A stretch of 64,000 bases of DNA from contig NZ_CP166961.1 of assembly GCF_041410465.1 (NCBI RefSeq), forward strand, positions 310,001 through 374,000. The letters run 5' to 3'. The DNA is from Thalassotalea sp. 273M-4 (GTDB lineage Bacteria > Pseudomonadota > Gammaproteobacteria > Enterobacterales > Alteromonadaceae). A program made the position numbers and the translations under genes. Under the pieces are notes generated by a model. It was not told the origin of the DNA and did no database searches. It was given only the letters and a program-made list of their open reading frames with translations. This document shows positions 20,151 through 29,852 of this stretch, one piece after another. Numbering within the stretch: position 1 is the first letter of the stretch; every line of letters starts with the position of its first letter.

Positions 20151-20537
20151 CTAATTTACTATATGGGGGATGGCAAGGCTGAATACCGGTATTTCTACTC
20201 GATATTCTTTGCCTTGTAAATCTTTCATCGTGTAGTAACCTTCCATGGTACCAATAGGGGTTTTTAAAATAGAGCCACTGCTGTACTCGTAAACTTCGCC
20301 ACTTGGGATAATTGGCTGTTGGCCGACGACACCTTCGCCTTCAACACTGACTTTATTTCCATTGCCGTCGGTAATTAACCAACTACGGGATAAAAGTTGC
20401 AGGGTTTTATTGCTTTTGTTGGCAATGTTAATGCGGTAACTAAAGACATAGCGCTGTTGATATTGATCGGATTGTTCTTCCACAAATTGAACTTTTGTGG
20501 TTATTGCTACAGCGCAATCTGATTTTGTCATCCGCAA
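20151..20537 (-). CDS. apaG: ApaG domain protein
   Basis: This 128-residue protein has the ApaG/DUF525 immunoglobulin-like beta fold, with the conserved YSYRINIAN-like, WLITDGNG and GTMEGYYTM segments. Its biochemical role is not settled; it has been linked to cobalt and magnesium efflux. It lies between rsmA and apaH with spacing of about ten bases on each side, the classic arrangement. Confidence 0.96.
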   Translation of the reverse strand: MRMTKSDCAVAITTKVQFVEEQSDQYQQRYVFSYRINIANKSNKTLQLLSRSWLITDGNGNKVSVEGEGVVGQQPIIPSGEVYEYSSGSILKTPIGTMEGYYTMKDLQGKEYRVEIPVFSLAIPHIVN

Positions 20538-20546
20538 TATCTCCCG

Positions 20547-21353
20547 TTATGCTGGTGGATTATCGGCTAAAAAGTTTGCCACTTTGATATAATCGTCCAT
20601 GCTTAAGTTCTCTGGGCGGTGCGACGGATTAATGCCTAATGCTTCGAGATCCTCAACGTTGATCAGCTTTTTAAAACTGTTTCTAATGGTTTTACGACGC
20701 TGATTAAAAGCTTCTCGCGTAACCCTTTCTAACCAAGAGACGTCTTTGGCTGGGTTAGCGATCTCTTTATGCGGAATTAATCTGACAATGGCGCTGTCGA
20801 CTTTTGGTGGTGGCTGAAATGCCTCCGGACCAATTTCCATGACTGGCATCACTTTACAGTAATATTGACACATAATTGATAAGCGCCCATACGCCTTAGA
20901 ATTAGGCGCCGCTGCCATGCGCATCACCACTTCTTTTTGCAACATAAAGTGCATATCAACAACCGTATCTTTAAACGAGAGCAAGTGGAAAATTAATGGG
21001 GTGGAAATGTTATAAGGCAAATTACCAAAAATACGTAATGGTTGCTCGCTGGCTAAGGTTGAAAAATCAAACTTTAAAGCATCAATTTCGTAAATGGTTA
21101 AGTGTTTCGCAATAAACGGATGGTGGCGCAAACGATGAGCCAAATCACGGTCAAGCTCGACCACACTGATATCACCTGCGCGTTCAATAACGGGCTCGGT
21201 CAGAGCGCCTAAACCTGGACCTATTTCAACAAGGTTTTGCCCTTCTGCCGGGTCAATAGCATCAACGATACGGCTGATCACCGCATCGTCGTGGAGAAAG
21301 TTTTGACCAAAGCGTTTCTTGGCTTGGTGTCCTAAATGACTTTTATTATTCAT
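20547..21353 (-). CDS. rsmA: 16S rRNA (adenine1518/1519-N6)-dimethyltransferase
   Basis: This 268-residue methyltransferase (KsgA) dimethylates two adjacent adenines in helix 45 of 16S rRNA as a late check in 30S assembly. The signature [11 protein letters not shown], the SAM motif [12 protein letters not shown] and the catalytic [11 protein letters not shown] are all present. It overlaps the pdxA stop by four bases, which indicates translational coupling. Confidence 0.97.
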   Translation of the reverse strand: MNNKSHLGHQAKKRFGQNFLHDDAVISRIVDAIDPAEGQNLVEIGPGLGALTEPVIERAGDISVVELDRDLAHRLRHHPFIAKHLTIYEIDALKFDFSTLASEQPLRIFGNLPYNISTPLIFHLLSFKDTVVDMHFMLQKEVVMRMAAAPNSKAYGRLSIMCQYYCKVMPVMEIGPEAFQPPPKVDSAIVRLIPHKEIANPAKDVSWLERVTREAFNQRRKTIRNSFKKLINVEDLEALGINPSHRPENLSMDDYIKVANFLADNPPA

Positions 21354-22333
21354 CGATGATTTTTTACTAATTCTATTGCGTTATTAATGGCAGCTTTGAA
21401 ACTGCCTGGATGAGCCTTGGTGGTACCGGCTAATTCAATGGCGGTGCCATGGTCAACGGATGTCCGTATAAATGGCAAGCCCAATGTAATGTTGACCGAA
21501 TTACCAAACCCTTTGTATTTCAACACGGGTAGGCCTTGATCGTGATACATTGCTAGCACGGCATCAGCGTCTGCAAGATACTTTTCTTGAAAAATAGTAT
21601 CGGCAGGCAATGGCCCGATTAAATCCATTCCTTCGGCTCTTAAACTGTCAAGGGCAGGGGTTATGGTTTGAATTTCTTCATGGCCTAAGTGACCGTCCTC
21701 ACCTGCATGTGGGTTTAATCCACAGACATAAATTTTAGGTTTGGCAATGCCAAACTTTTCCTGTAAATCTTTATTGAGTATACGCGTAATTTTAACAATA
21801 CGCTCAAAGGTAATGGCTTTTGACACATACGCTAAAGGAATGTGAGTTGTCATTAGTGATACTCGTAACCCTTCTGTCGCTAACATCATTACCACATCGC
21901 TACAATTGGCTTGTTGCGCAAAGTATTCAGTGTGACCACTAAATGGAATGCCGGCTTTGTTAATCAAGCCTTTATGAACCGGTCCGGTAACGACAGCTTG
22001 AAATTCACCCGACATATTGAGTTCACTTGCGATACGCAGAGTTTCAACCACATAAGCGCCGTTCTCGGGGTTTAATTGCCCCGGTATTGCCGGCACTGAT
22101 AAGGGCACATGCAAAACACAAAGTGTGCCCGCTTGGTGAGCAATCGGAGCTTTCGCGTTATCATAAGGTCGAATATTTAACCCTAATCCTAGGCCTTTTG
22201 CCCGCTGTTCTAACATGTTTGCATCGGCAACGACGACCAGTTGCACTGGCCAGTCTTGCTGAGCTAATTGAATAATAATATCAGGGCCGACACTGGCAGG
22301 TTCACCAGGGGTAATGGCAATATTGTAAACCAT
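21350..22333 (-). CDS. pdxA: 4-hydroxythreonine-4-phosphate dehydrogenase
   Basis: This 327-residue NAD-dependent enzyme of the DXP-dependent pyridoxal phosphate pathway has the start motif [13 protein letters not shown], the GHTEYFA segment and the metal-site histidines in [11 protein letters not shown] and [12 protein letters not shown]. It is packed tightly between surA, whose last base it shares, and rsmA. Confidence 0.97.
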   Translation of the reverse strand: MVYNIAITPGEPASVGPDIIIQLAQQDWPVQLVVVADANMLEQRAKGLGLGLNIRPYDNAKAPIAHQAGTLCVLHVPLSVPAIPGQLNPENGAYVVETLRIASELNMSGEFQAVVTGPVHKGLINKAGIPFSGHTEYFAQQANCSDVVMMLATEGLRVSLMTTHIPLAYVSKAITFERIVKITRILNKDLQEKFGIAKPKIYVCGLNPHAGEDGHLGHEEIQTITPALDSLRAEGMDLIGPLPADTIFQEKYLADADAVLAMYHDQGLPVLKYKGFGNSVNITLGLPFIRTSVDHGTAIELAGTTKAHPGSFKAAINNAIELVKNHR

Positions 22334-23643
22334 TAATTCGCCTCGGAAGCTAAAATTTCAATGTAGGCTTCATCACGCATTTCTTTCATCCAACGCTCAG
22401 ATTCTGCGCCAAACTTACGGTTAAACAGTAATTGATAGGCGCGATTTGAGTTGTTTTTCTCTGTAGCATCTTGAGTACGCTTACCCGTTACTTGTGCAAT
22501 ATGCCAACCAAAAGAAGAGCGAAATGGTTTTGAATATTCATTTACTTCAAGGCTCAATAAGACCTCTTTAAAAGCTGGGTCGTAGTTATTAGGATCGGCC
22601 CAACCTAAGTCACCACCACGGGTTGATGTTGGGCCATCAGAATGCTCTCTGGCTAGGGTATCAAAGTCGGCTTCGCCTGCTTCGATTTGATCTAGGAAGC
22701 CTTGGAGCATATTTTTGGCTTTTTCTTCTGATAAAATGATCGAAGGTTTTATCAAAATGTGGCGAGATTTAATTTCTTCTACTTCGACAACCTGTTGACC
22801 ACGAAGATCTAAAATCTTGATGATGTTAAAGCCCAATCCGGTTCTTATCGGGCCAAAGATTTCACCTTTCTCCTGGCCTTCCACCAGTTCAGCAAACAAG
22901 GTTGGCATTTCATTAATACCACTCCAGCCAATGTCACCACCTTGCAGCGCCGAAGGTGCTCCCGATGAGGCGATTGCGATTTGCTTGAAATCACCACCAT
23001 CGTTTAATAACTCGATAACTTTATCGGCTTTTTCTTTGGCTTCATTTAAGTCTTGCTGAGTAGGATCTTCTGGGAAAGCAATCAGAATATGTCCTAAATT
23101 ATATTCGATTTGTTTTTCAGATTGTTCTTGCATCAATTGTAATAAATTATCGACTTCTTGCGGGGTGATGCTAATGCGACGACCAACGCTCGCTCGACGG
23201 ACTTCGGTTACAATTAATTCGTTTCGAACGCCTTCGCGGTACAGTTCATAGTTTTGGCCTTGGGCAACCAGTTTTTGACGAAATTGCTCTAAACTCAGGT
23301 CTTCACTTTGTTTAGCTATGTTGGCAATAGTAGCGTCAAGCTGTGCATCGCTAATTTGCACCCCCATGCGCTCACCCATTTCCAATAACAAGGTGTCATT
23401 GATCAGTTTTTCCATTGCTTGGACTTGCAAGGCTTTATCGGAAGGTAATTTTTGATTTTCTCTAAGGGCTTGTCGTTTTACATTTTCTACCAAGTGGTCA
23501 ATTTCTGACTGTAATACCACGCCGGTGTTCACAATGGCCACGACTCTGTCTAATTCAACTTCTTTGGCTGTCAGCGTTGAAGAACTTAACATTCCTGCTG
23601 CTAGACCTGACAACATCAGGCCAACTTTTATTATATTGTTCAT
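22333..23643 (-). CDS. surA: Periplasmic chaperone / peptidyl-prolyl isomerase SurA
   Basis: This 436-residue periplasmic chaperone guides outer-membrane proteins to the Bam complex. It has a signal peptide (to ~26), an N-terminal chaperone region ([19 protein letters not shown]) and two parvulin domains (about 180-280 and 290-390; [15 protein letters not shown]). It lies 15 bases after lptD, one of its own main clients. Confidence 0.97.
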   Translation of the reverse strand: MNNIIKVGLMLSGLAAGMLSSSTLTAKEVELDRVVAIVNTGVVLQSEIDHLVENVKRQALRENQKLPSDKALQVQAMEKLINDTLLLEMGERMGVQISDAQLDATIANIAKQSEDLSLEQFRQKLVAQGQNYELYREGVRNELIVTEVRRASVGRRISITPQEVDNLLQLMQEQSEKQIEYNLGHILIAFPEDPTQQDLNEAKEKADKVIELLNDGGDFKQIAIASSGAPSALQGGDIGWSGINEMPTLFAELVEGQEKGEIFGPIRTGLGFNIIKILDLRGQQVVEVEEIKSRHILIKPSIILSEEKAKNMLQGFLDQIEAGEADFDTLAREHSDGPTSTRGGDLGWADPNNYDPAFKEVLLSLEVNEYSKPFRSSFGWHIAQVTGKRTQDATEKNNSNRAYQLLFNRKFGAESERWMKEMRDEAYIEILASEAN

Positions 23644-23658
23644 TGATTTTTTCTTTGG

Positions 23659-25956
23659 TTAGTTAGTTAGGAAATACGGACGCTTATAGCCGAACAAGCC
23701 AGATTCTAGCATATCTGAAATACTCGTGGGCTGTTGTTTACCGCCCAACCCTTTTAATACAAACTGTAACATAATTCCACTGTCAAATTCATCGCGATTT
23801 TCAAATTCAAAGTCTTGGCTATCCAAGTTGGTATTAATACTTCGATGATAGGTTAGTCGAAGTGCCCAACAACAGCTTTCATATTGAAAGCCAGCATAGC
23901 TTTCCAGTGAACGTTTACGTTTAATATCTTGGGTAATATGGCCAACAAATTGCCAATCTTTGTTGATTGGGAAACTCCCTAGCAAGGACAATTGTTCAAT
24001 ACTATCTTCGGCGATATTACTGATATAGCGATGACTAAGCTGAAAGATATTACGATCATCTTTAACGTAATGGATACTCACTTGGCTTTTTTCAGTTTGA
24101 TTATTTTTGGTATCGTACTGGATATCTGACTGAAATTGCCATCTTCTTGCCAGTTGCAAAAATAAATCTGCCGCCAGCGCTGAAGTATCTTTGCGATTAC
24201 CATCTTCATCAAAATTAATGTTGGTATCGTTTAGATAGGTAATCCGACCCAGGCTAAGGCGAAAAAGTTCCTGATTATCTTTATTTAAAATTCGAGAGGT
24301 GGCGCCAAACGAAATCTGGTTGGCCTCAGCGATGCGATCAACACTGGTAAATCGACGATCGCGAAATAAGCCATCAAAGTCGTCTTGTAAAGGCGAACTG
24401 TCGTAAATAAAAATATCGTCTTGGTTGGTATCGGGGACAAACAAGTATTGCACTTGGGGCTCAAATGTTTGAGTCATGTTATCAAAAAATAAGGTGGTAT
24501 CACGATCAAAGTTAAGCCCGGTATGAAAGCGCACTTTCGGTAGGGTACGATCGGCTTCTTCAGTTAAATTTAAATTAAAGGCTTGATTAGCAAAATTAAG
24601 GTTATCTTGCTGGTAAATTGTATGCATAAGTTTAAAGTCAGAATTAAAAAACCAACCTGGACGTGCATACGGAAATGAAAAACCGGTTTCTAAGTGTAAT
24701 CGCTCAGCGGTCGGTAAAAACTCATCACTGATGTCAAATTGACTGTATTCGGCAAAAAAGTTAAAACTAGAGTTCCAAAAGCCCAGGGGCTGATACGACT
24801 CAAATTCAATTTGCGGTAAGGTTTTGTAACTGTTTGCTCGATTACCTAAAACCGAAAAATCCTGAATTTTTATGGTGCTATGCCAATAGTCACTAAAATA
24901 CGATAACTCACCTATGCGCCATAAGTAGGCATCAGATTTATTAAATTGGTCACTGCCAATATCGACCAAATAGTTATCATCGCTAACATCTGAGAAGTCG
25001 ATAAAAACACGGAAATTATCTGAAATAGTGCCCATATGTTGGAATCTGCTCAGATAACGAGGCTCGTCATTATTGACTAACTCATCGTCTTGCTCTAGGT
25101 ATTCAACATTTAACTGACCATATTGTTGACCCGTTAAGTAACGTAACTCTGTTTGTAACTGAGTGCCACGTTTTGACATGTAATATGGGGTTATGGTGGC
25201 GTCCATATTGGGCGCAATATTCCAATAAAATGGGGTTTTAAGCTCAAAGCCTGAGTTGCTTGAGGTGCTTATTTGTGGGTATAAAAAGCCGGTTTTGCGC
25301 TGATCAGACAAAGGGAAATTTATGTAGGGAAGGTAAAAAACAGGAATATCTTTTACTCTAAATACGGTATTCCAAGCTTCGCCTTCATTGTCTTCGGTCG
25401 ATAAGTTAATTTTGCTGGCGCTGATTTTCCAATCGGGCACCTCTTCTTGGCAAGCGGTATATGAGGCACCGGCTAAACTTAGCCCCTTTTCATTTATCTC
25501 AAGTCGCTTGGCACCGCCTTTTCCTGGCGCATTGTTTAACCGATATTCAGTACCACTCATCACGATTTGCTTGGTATCGTTATTCGCATGTAGATTGTCA
25601 GCGTTTATGGTGATGGTATCACTTTGAAATTGAGTGTTACCTTTACTTGAAATCTGGTTTGCTACTCGATCAATAAAAATTTCATCGGTTTGAATGATGT
25701 TTTGCCCATTCGCCATTTTTACGTTACCACTAAAACGGGTATTTTTATTGTTTTCGATAACCGCTTTATCGGATTCTATCCAGATTTCGTCGTCACCGCG
25801 AAGCTGCGTCGAGTTTAGTCGAATGTATTGAGGTGGCGCGATCACACATTGTTGATCGATCCCCTCAACAAGAGGGCTGTTTTCACTTTCTTGTGAATAG
25901 CCAAGGGGAGATAAAATGCAAAGACTGATAAAAAAACTGATACGGGTGTTCTGCAT
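23659..25956 (-). CDS. lptD: LPS-assembly protein LptD
   Basis: This protein of about 765 residues is the outer-membrane barrel that, with LptE, inserts LPS into the outer leaflet. A signal peptide (MQNTRISFFISLCILSPLGYSQ) precedes the OstA/LptA-like jellyroll (~40-200) and a C-terminal beta-barrel. Two neighbouring Cys pairs that form the LptD disulfides are visible (one near the N-terminus in DQQCV and YTACQ, and CC in the C-terminal ESCCW). The frame is open to 25983, but ATG at 25956 gives a clean signal peptide and has GGAAA upstream. Confidence 0.95.
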   Translation of the reverse strand: MQNTRISFFISLCILSPLGYSQESENSPLVEGIDQQCVIAPPQYIRLNSTQLRGDDEIWIESDKAVIENNKNTRFSGNVKMANGQNIIQTDEIFIDRVANQISSKGNTQFQSDTITINADNLHANNDTKQIVMSGTEYRLNNAPGKGGAKRLEINEKGLSLAGASYTACQEEVPDWKISASKINLSTEDNEGEAWNTVFRVKDIPVFYLPYINFPLSDQRKTGFLYPQISTSSNSGFELKTPFYWNIAPNMDATITPYYMSKRGTQLQTELRYLTGQQYGQLNVEYLEQDDELVNNDEPRYLSRFQHMGTISDNFRVFIDFSDVSDDNYLVDIGSDQFNKSDAYLWRIGELSYFSDYWHSTIKIQDFSVLGNRANSYKTLPQIEFESYQPLGFWNSSFNFFAEYSQFDISDEFLPTAERLHLETGFSFPYARPGWFFNSDFKLMHTIYQQDNLNFANQAFNLNLTEEADRTLPKVRFHTGLNFDRDTTLFFDNMTQTFEPQVQYLFVPDTNQDDIFIYDSSPLQDDFDGLFRDRRFTSVDRIAEANQISFGATSRILNKDNQELFRLSLGRITYLNDTNINFDEDGNRKDTSALAADLFLQLARRWQFQSDIQYDTKNNQTEKSQVSIHYVKDDRNIFQLSHRYISNIAEDSIEQLSLLGSFPINKDWQFVGHITQDIKRKRSLESYAGFQYESCCWALRLTYHRSINTNLDSQDFEFENRDEFDSGIMLQFVLKGLGGKQQPTSISDMLESGLFGYKRPYFLTN

Positions 25957-26444
25957 GTAATTTCCATTTCCCAACATGAACACGATTTTACTTACGAAAA
26001 CCTTAACGTATTGGGGTTTGCAATAGATACTGAATAAGATTGATGGTTAGTGCTTAAGTCTAACAAATTTTATTAATTAAGTATTGAATTTCACTATTAA
26101 AAATACAAATCTTAGACAACTACTTCACGAACATCAATAGGTTTACCATGACTTCGCCAGCCCCATTAGGCATAAGTTGTAAAAACCAGCTATGAGGTTC
26201 AGTGATAGCCGTTAACTAAGTGGTAAACTAAGCCGTTAACTAAGCGGTAACCTAGGCGGTAAAATTGAGGAAAGAAAGTCGCTCAGACGAGTAAATATAT
26301 CAACATAACTCGGCATATAATCGCGTCTTTATCTGGTATTTATTTATCGCTTTCGATAAGGTTATGCTCAAACAGGACGATTTAACAAACGTCGTGTTGT
26401 TTGAGCTAAAACATTATTACCGATAACCAATACAGGTACTATTT
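25957..26444. other. Divergent intergenic region lptD / amgK
   Basis: This spacer of about 490 bases must hold promoters for the lptD operon (minus) and the amgK-murU-djlA operon (plus). It contains a 12-bp tandem repeat array. No coding sequence is seen. Confidence 0.5.
26209..26268. repeat. 12-bp tandem repeat array, five imperfect copies
   Basis: Consecutive 12-mers read CCGTTAACTAAG, TGGTAAACTAAG, CCGTTAACTAAG, CGGTAACCTAGG and CGGTAAAATTGA. Copies 1 and 3 are identical. The array lies about 180 bases before amgK. The period is close to one helical turn plus a base and a half; purpose unknown. Confidence 0.85.
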
Positions 26445-27488
26445 TTGAATACACCTTTACAACCAGAGCAACAAAGCCAATCCATTCGATATCAGGCTCT
26501 TTGTCATTGGCTCGACAGACTCTTCAACCAGCAAGAATTGCAACTATCAGCGCTCAATGGTGATGCGGGATTTCGACAATACTACCGTCTCAGTGTTCAT
26601 CCTCATAGCTACATTGTGGTCGATAGCCCGAGCGATAAAATAAACAATACGGCGGTAGTTGAAATGACCCAAGCATTTTCCCAAGCGGGTCTTTTGGTGC
26701 CAAAAATTTATCATTATGAACCCGAGCAAGGCTTTTTAGTGATCGCCGATTTTGGCGATACCTTGTTAAGTCAGGTGCTAAACAATGACAATTTTAAAGG
26801 CAAATATCAGCAAGCTTTAATGTTATTAAATCAGGTAAGAGAGGTGCAAAGCACACCGCAGTGGTCATTACCTGAATATGATCGAACGTTCTTATTGACT
26901 GAAATGGAAATATTTCGTCAATGGTTATTACAAACACATTTAAAGCTTGAGTTGTCCGAGCAAGAAGAAGATTTATTACATAACTGCTTTAACACGCTGG
27001 CAGATAGTGCGTTAGCGCAACCTATGGTTACGGTTCATCGCGACTTTCATTGTCGTAATTTAATTAGCCTGACAAATGGCGACTTGGGGGTCATTGATTT
27101 TCAGGATGCAGTGACCGGTCCCATTACCTATGATGTTGTCTCTTTGCTGCGAGATTGCTATGTCAAATGGCCTGCTGAGCAAGTAGAGCTATTGGTATTC
27201 GAGTATTGGCAGCAACTGACTGAACAGCCTCAATATGCCAACATAGACCAACAACAGTTTTTCCGTTGGTTTGATTTAATGGGAATGCAACGACATTTAA
27301 AAGCGGCGGGTATTTTTGCCAGATTACATCATCGTGATAATAAATCAGGCTACTTACAAGATATTCCACTGACTTTGTCTTATCTTGTGGATATGGCAAA
27401 TAAGTACCCACAATTTTCCTCATTAGGTCACTTTTTGCAACATCGAGTGTTTCCTGCTTTAGCAAATACCAGCAAGGAAAGCGAATGA
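26445..27488 (+). CDS. amgK: AmgK-like sugar kinase (phosphotransferase family)
   Basis: This 347-residue aminoglycoside-phosphotransferase-fold kinase matches the AmgK group that phosphorylates N-acetylmuramate and N-acetylglucosamine at the anomeric position in peptidoglycan recycling. The catalytic loop VTVHRDFHCRNLI and metal motif GVIDFQDAVTGPITYDVVSLLRD are intact. The start is TTG at 26445 with a CAGGT-type ribosome site; no in-frame ATG occurs before the conserved N-terminal region. It overlaps murU by four bases (ATGA), which matches its partner role. Confidence 0.88.
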   Translation: MNTPLQPEQQSQSIRYQALCHWLDRLFNQQELQLSALNGDAGFRQYYRLSVHPHSYIVVDSPSDKINNTAVVEMTQAFSQAGLLVPKIYHYEPEQGFLVIADFGDTLLSQVLNNDNFKGKYQQALMLLNQVREVQSTPQWSLPEYDRTFLLTEMEIFRQWLLQTHLKLELSEQEEDLLHNCFNTLADSALAQPMVTVHRDFHCRNLISLTNGDLGVIDFQDAVTGPITYDVVSLLRDCYVKWPAEQVELLVFEYWQQLTEQPQYANIDQQQFFRWFDLMGMQRHLKAAGIFARLHHRDNKSGYLQDIPLTLSYLVDMANKYPQFSSLGHFLQHRVFPALANTSKESE

Positions 27489-28165
27489 AGGCGATGATAT
27501 TAGCGGCTGGGCGTGGTGAACGAATGAAACCATTAACCGATGTCACGCCAAAGCCATTGCTTAAAATTGCTGGTATTCCATTGCTTGAATACCATATTGT
27601 CAATTTAAAGCGCGCAGGCATTTATGATCTGGTGATCAATCATGCTTGGCTTGGTCAACAAATTGCAGACTATTTTGGTGATGGTAAAAAGTGGGGGGTA
27701 AATATAGTCTATTCGGTTGAACAGAATGGCGCTTTAGAAACCGCTGGAGGGATTATTAAGGCGTTACCATTGCTTGGTGAAGAGCCCTTCTTGTTGGTTA
27801 ATGGTGATATTTATTGTGATTACGACTTTGCTCAATTAAATGCTTTAGCAGAAAATGAATTGGCGCACTTGGTGTTGGTACCAAACCCTGATCATGTTCC
27901 TTTGGGTAATTTTGCCCTAATTGATGGCAAACTTGATTTTGCCGAGCATTTACCCAATAAACATACCTATGCGGGGATTGGTCTGTATGATCCGAAATTA
28001 TTCGCAGGCATGGCAGCAGAGTTTATGCCATTAGCGCCGATATTGCGCCAAGCCATGAGCGATAAGCGTATCGGTGGGCATGTTTTTAACGGATTGTGGA
28101 GCGATATTGGCACCGTTGAGCGATTAACTCAGATAAATCAAATAGTAAAAAAGGTTAAAGATTAA
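27485..28165 (+). CDS. murU: N-acetylmuramate alpha-1-phosphate uridylyltransferase
   Basis: This 226-residue nucleotidyltransferase has the signature MILAAGRGERMKPLTDVTPKP, a sugar-binding PLLKIAGIPLLEYH segment and the metal-site VNGDIYCDYDF. The MurU group makes UDP-MurNAc from MurNAc-1-phosphate, bypassing de novo synthesis and fosfomycin action. Its start codon overlaps the amgK stop. Assignment over other sugar-1-phosphate nucleotidyltransferases rests on length and the amgK neighbour. Confidence 0.88.
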   Translation: MKAMILAAGRGERMKPLTDVTPKPLLKIAGIPLLEYHIVNLKRAGIYDLVINHAWLGQQIADYFGDGKKWGVNIVYSVEQNGALETAGGIIKALPLLGEEPFLLVNGDIYCDYDFAQLNALAENELAHLVLVPNPDHVPLGNFALIDGKLDFAEHLPNKHTYAGIGLYDPKLFAGMAAEFMPLAPILRQAMSDKRIGGHVFNGLWSDIGTVERLTQINQIVKKVKD

Positions 28166-28168
28166 ATT

Positions 28169-28960
28169 ATGCGTATTTGGGGTAAGGTATTTGGTTTCTT
28201 GCTGGGGTTTATGGCTGGGCGTATCCTTGGTGCGTTGATTGGTCTTTATATAGGGCATAAGTTTGATCAAGGTTTAAGCTTAGACTTCAATGCGTTTAAT
28301 CGAGAAAACGATTTAAAACGGCAAAATGTCTACTTTGTTGCCACATTTTCGGTGATGGGGCATATCACCAAAGCATCGGGTCGAGTCACCGAAAACGAGA
28401 TTGCTTTTGCCAAACATGCGATGCATAAATGGGGGCTCAACAGCGAAATGCAGGCTCTCGCCAAAGAGTCGTTTCGCGTTGGCAAACAGTCCGACTTTAA
28501 TTTATCTGAACAGCTTAAAAAGCTTCGCAGTGCAACCTTTGGTCGCCATGACTTATTACGAATGTTTTTAGAAATCCAGATTCAAGCGGCCTTTGCCGAT
28601 GGCGAATTGCACCCAAGTGAGCGAGAAATATTACACAAAATTGCACGAGCTTTTGGCATGTCTGCGCAAGAACTCGACTTTATTTTGGATCGCATTATTG
28701 CTGGGGAGCAATTTCATCAGGGCCGAGGCGCTCAATCGGCCTCACAAAAACAACAACATCTCGAAAATGCTTATAAAGTGCTTGGGGTCACCCCGAATTG
28801 TGACAAACAAACGGTGAAAAAAGCCTATCGTAAGCTGATGTCGCAACACCATCCAGACAAGCTGGTCGCCAAGGGCTTGCCACCAGAGTTAATGGAAGAT
28901 GCGAAACAAAAAGCTCAGGATATACAAGCCGCTTACGAGTTAATTAGTCAGCAAGGCTAA
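28169..28960 (+). CDS. djlA: DjlA membrane co-chaperone (TerB + J domain)
   Basis: This 263-residue DnaK co-chaperone has a Gly-rich transmembrane segment with GxxxG spacing (residues ~5-28), a central TerB-like helical domain (~50-180) and a C-terminal J domain with HPD in SQHHPDKL. The order and length match E. coli DjlA, an inner-membrane protein with the J domain in the cytoplasm. It follows murU by three bases. Confidence 0.94.
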   Translation: MRIWGKVFGFLLGFMAGRILGALIGLYIGHKFDQGLSLDFNAFNRENDLKRQNVYFVATFSVMGHITKASGRVTENEIAFAKHAMHKWGLNSEMQALAKESFRVGKQSDFNLSEQLKKLRSATFGRHDLLRMFLEIQIQAAFADGELHPSEREILHKIARAFGMSAQELDFILDRIIAGEQFHQGRGAQSASQKQQHLENAYKVLGVTPNCDKQTVKKAYRKLMSQHHPDKLVAKGLPPELMEDAKQKAQDIQAAYELISQQG

Positions 28961-29049
28961 TACCAATCCGATTATGTTTTTGCACAACACAGAGTGAGCA
29001 AAAACTTTGTGGGTTTGATATGCGTGTTAGGGCACAAAAGTTATAGCCT

Positions 29050-29715
29050 TTAAAAAGGACAAGGGGCGTTAAAAACCATTTTTTCGCCACTGATAGGATG
29101 GGCGAATTCTAGATGTAAAGCGTGCAGTTGTAAGCGCTCACTCATTGCCCTAGCGTTGTCATGAGCGTATAAGCGATCTCCTAAGATAGGATGACCAAGC
29201 GACAGCATATGTACTCTTAACTGGTGTGAACGACCCGTAATGGGCTTTAACTCCACTAAGGTTGAATGCTCTTCTTTTTGCAGAACTTTATATTGGGTGA
29301 TGGCTTTTTTTCCCCGTTCAAAATCAACCATTTGCTTGGGTCTGTTGGGCCAATCACAAATTAAAGGCAAGTTTACTTCACCACTTTCTGCTGTAATCTG
29401 ACCATAAACTCTGGCCAGATAATACTTTTCAGTTTGGCGTAATTCAAACTGTCGGCTGATCGCAACATGGCTTTTCTTGTTTAAGGCCATGATTATCACC
29501 CCAGAGGTTGCCATATCAAGGCGGTGAACAATGGTTGCCCAAGGCAGCACTCGATTAACCCGTGTTTGCAGACAATCTTGATGTTCAGGTAAGCGACCTG
29601 TCACGGTTAATAAGCCACTGGGTTTATTGAGCACAATAATATCATCGTCTCGATACAAAATATCAAGATAAGGTGACATGGGAGGGCGGTAAACAAAATC
29701 GGGATTTGCGCTCAT
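29050..29715 (-). CDS. rluA: RluA-family pseudouridine synthase
   Basis: This 221-residue enzyme converts uridine to pseudouridine in 23S rRNA (U746) and tRNA (U32) if it is true RluA. The catalytic Asp motif is visible in VHRLDMATSGVIIMAL, and the C-terminal RSHQLRVHMLSLGHPILGDRLY motif is complete. It lacks the S4 domain of RluC/RluD, which supports RluA. It converges with djlA. Confidence 0.9.
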   Translation of the reverse strand: MSANPDFVYRPPMSPYLDILYRDDDIIVLNKPSGLLTVTGRLPEHQDCLQTRVNRVLPWATIVHRLDMATSGVIIMALNKKSHVAISRQFELRQTEKYYLARVYGQITAESGEVNLPLICDWPNRPKQMVDFERGKKAITQYKVLQKEEHSTLVELKPITGRSHQLRVHMLSLGHPILGDRLYAHDNARAMSERLQLHALHLEFAHPISGEKMVFNAPCPF

Positions 29716-29852
29716 AAGGTTCCAACATTGAAATTAGCGAAAGTCAGCAGAAGCTAAAACTAGGTAAACGAACAACACGTAAGCTTGCTGTCCATTTTAC
29801 CTAGGTTTGCATTATTGAGCCACCTTTGGCGAAGGTAGCTGTTGATGGCACG

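Noticed and set aside
26209..26268. CRISPR array
   Set aside because: The units are 12-mers in direct tandem without spacers, and no cas gene is present.
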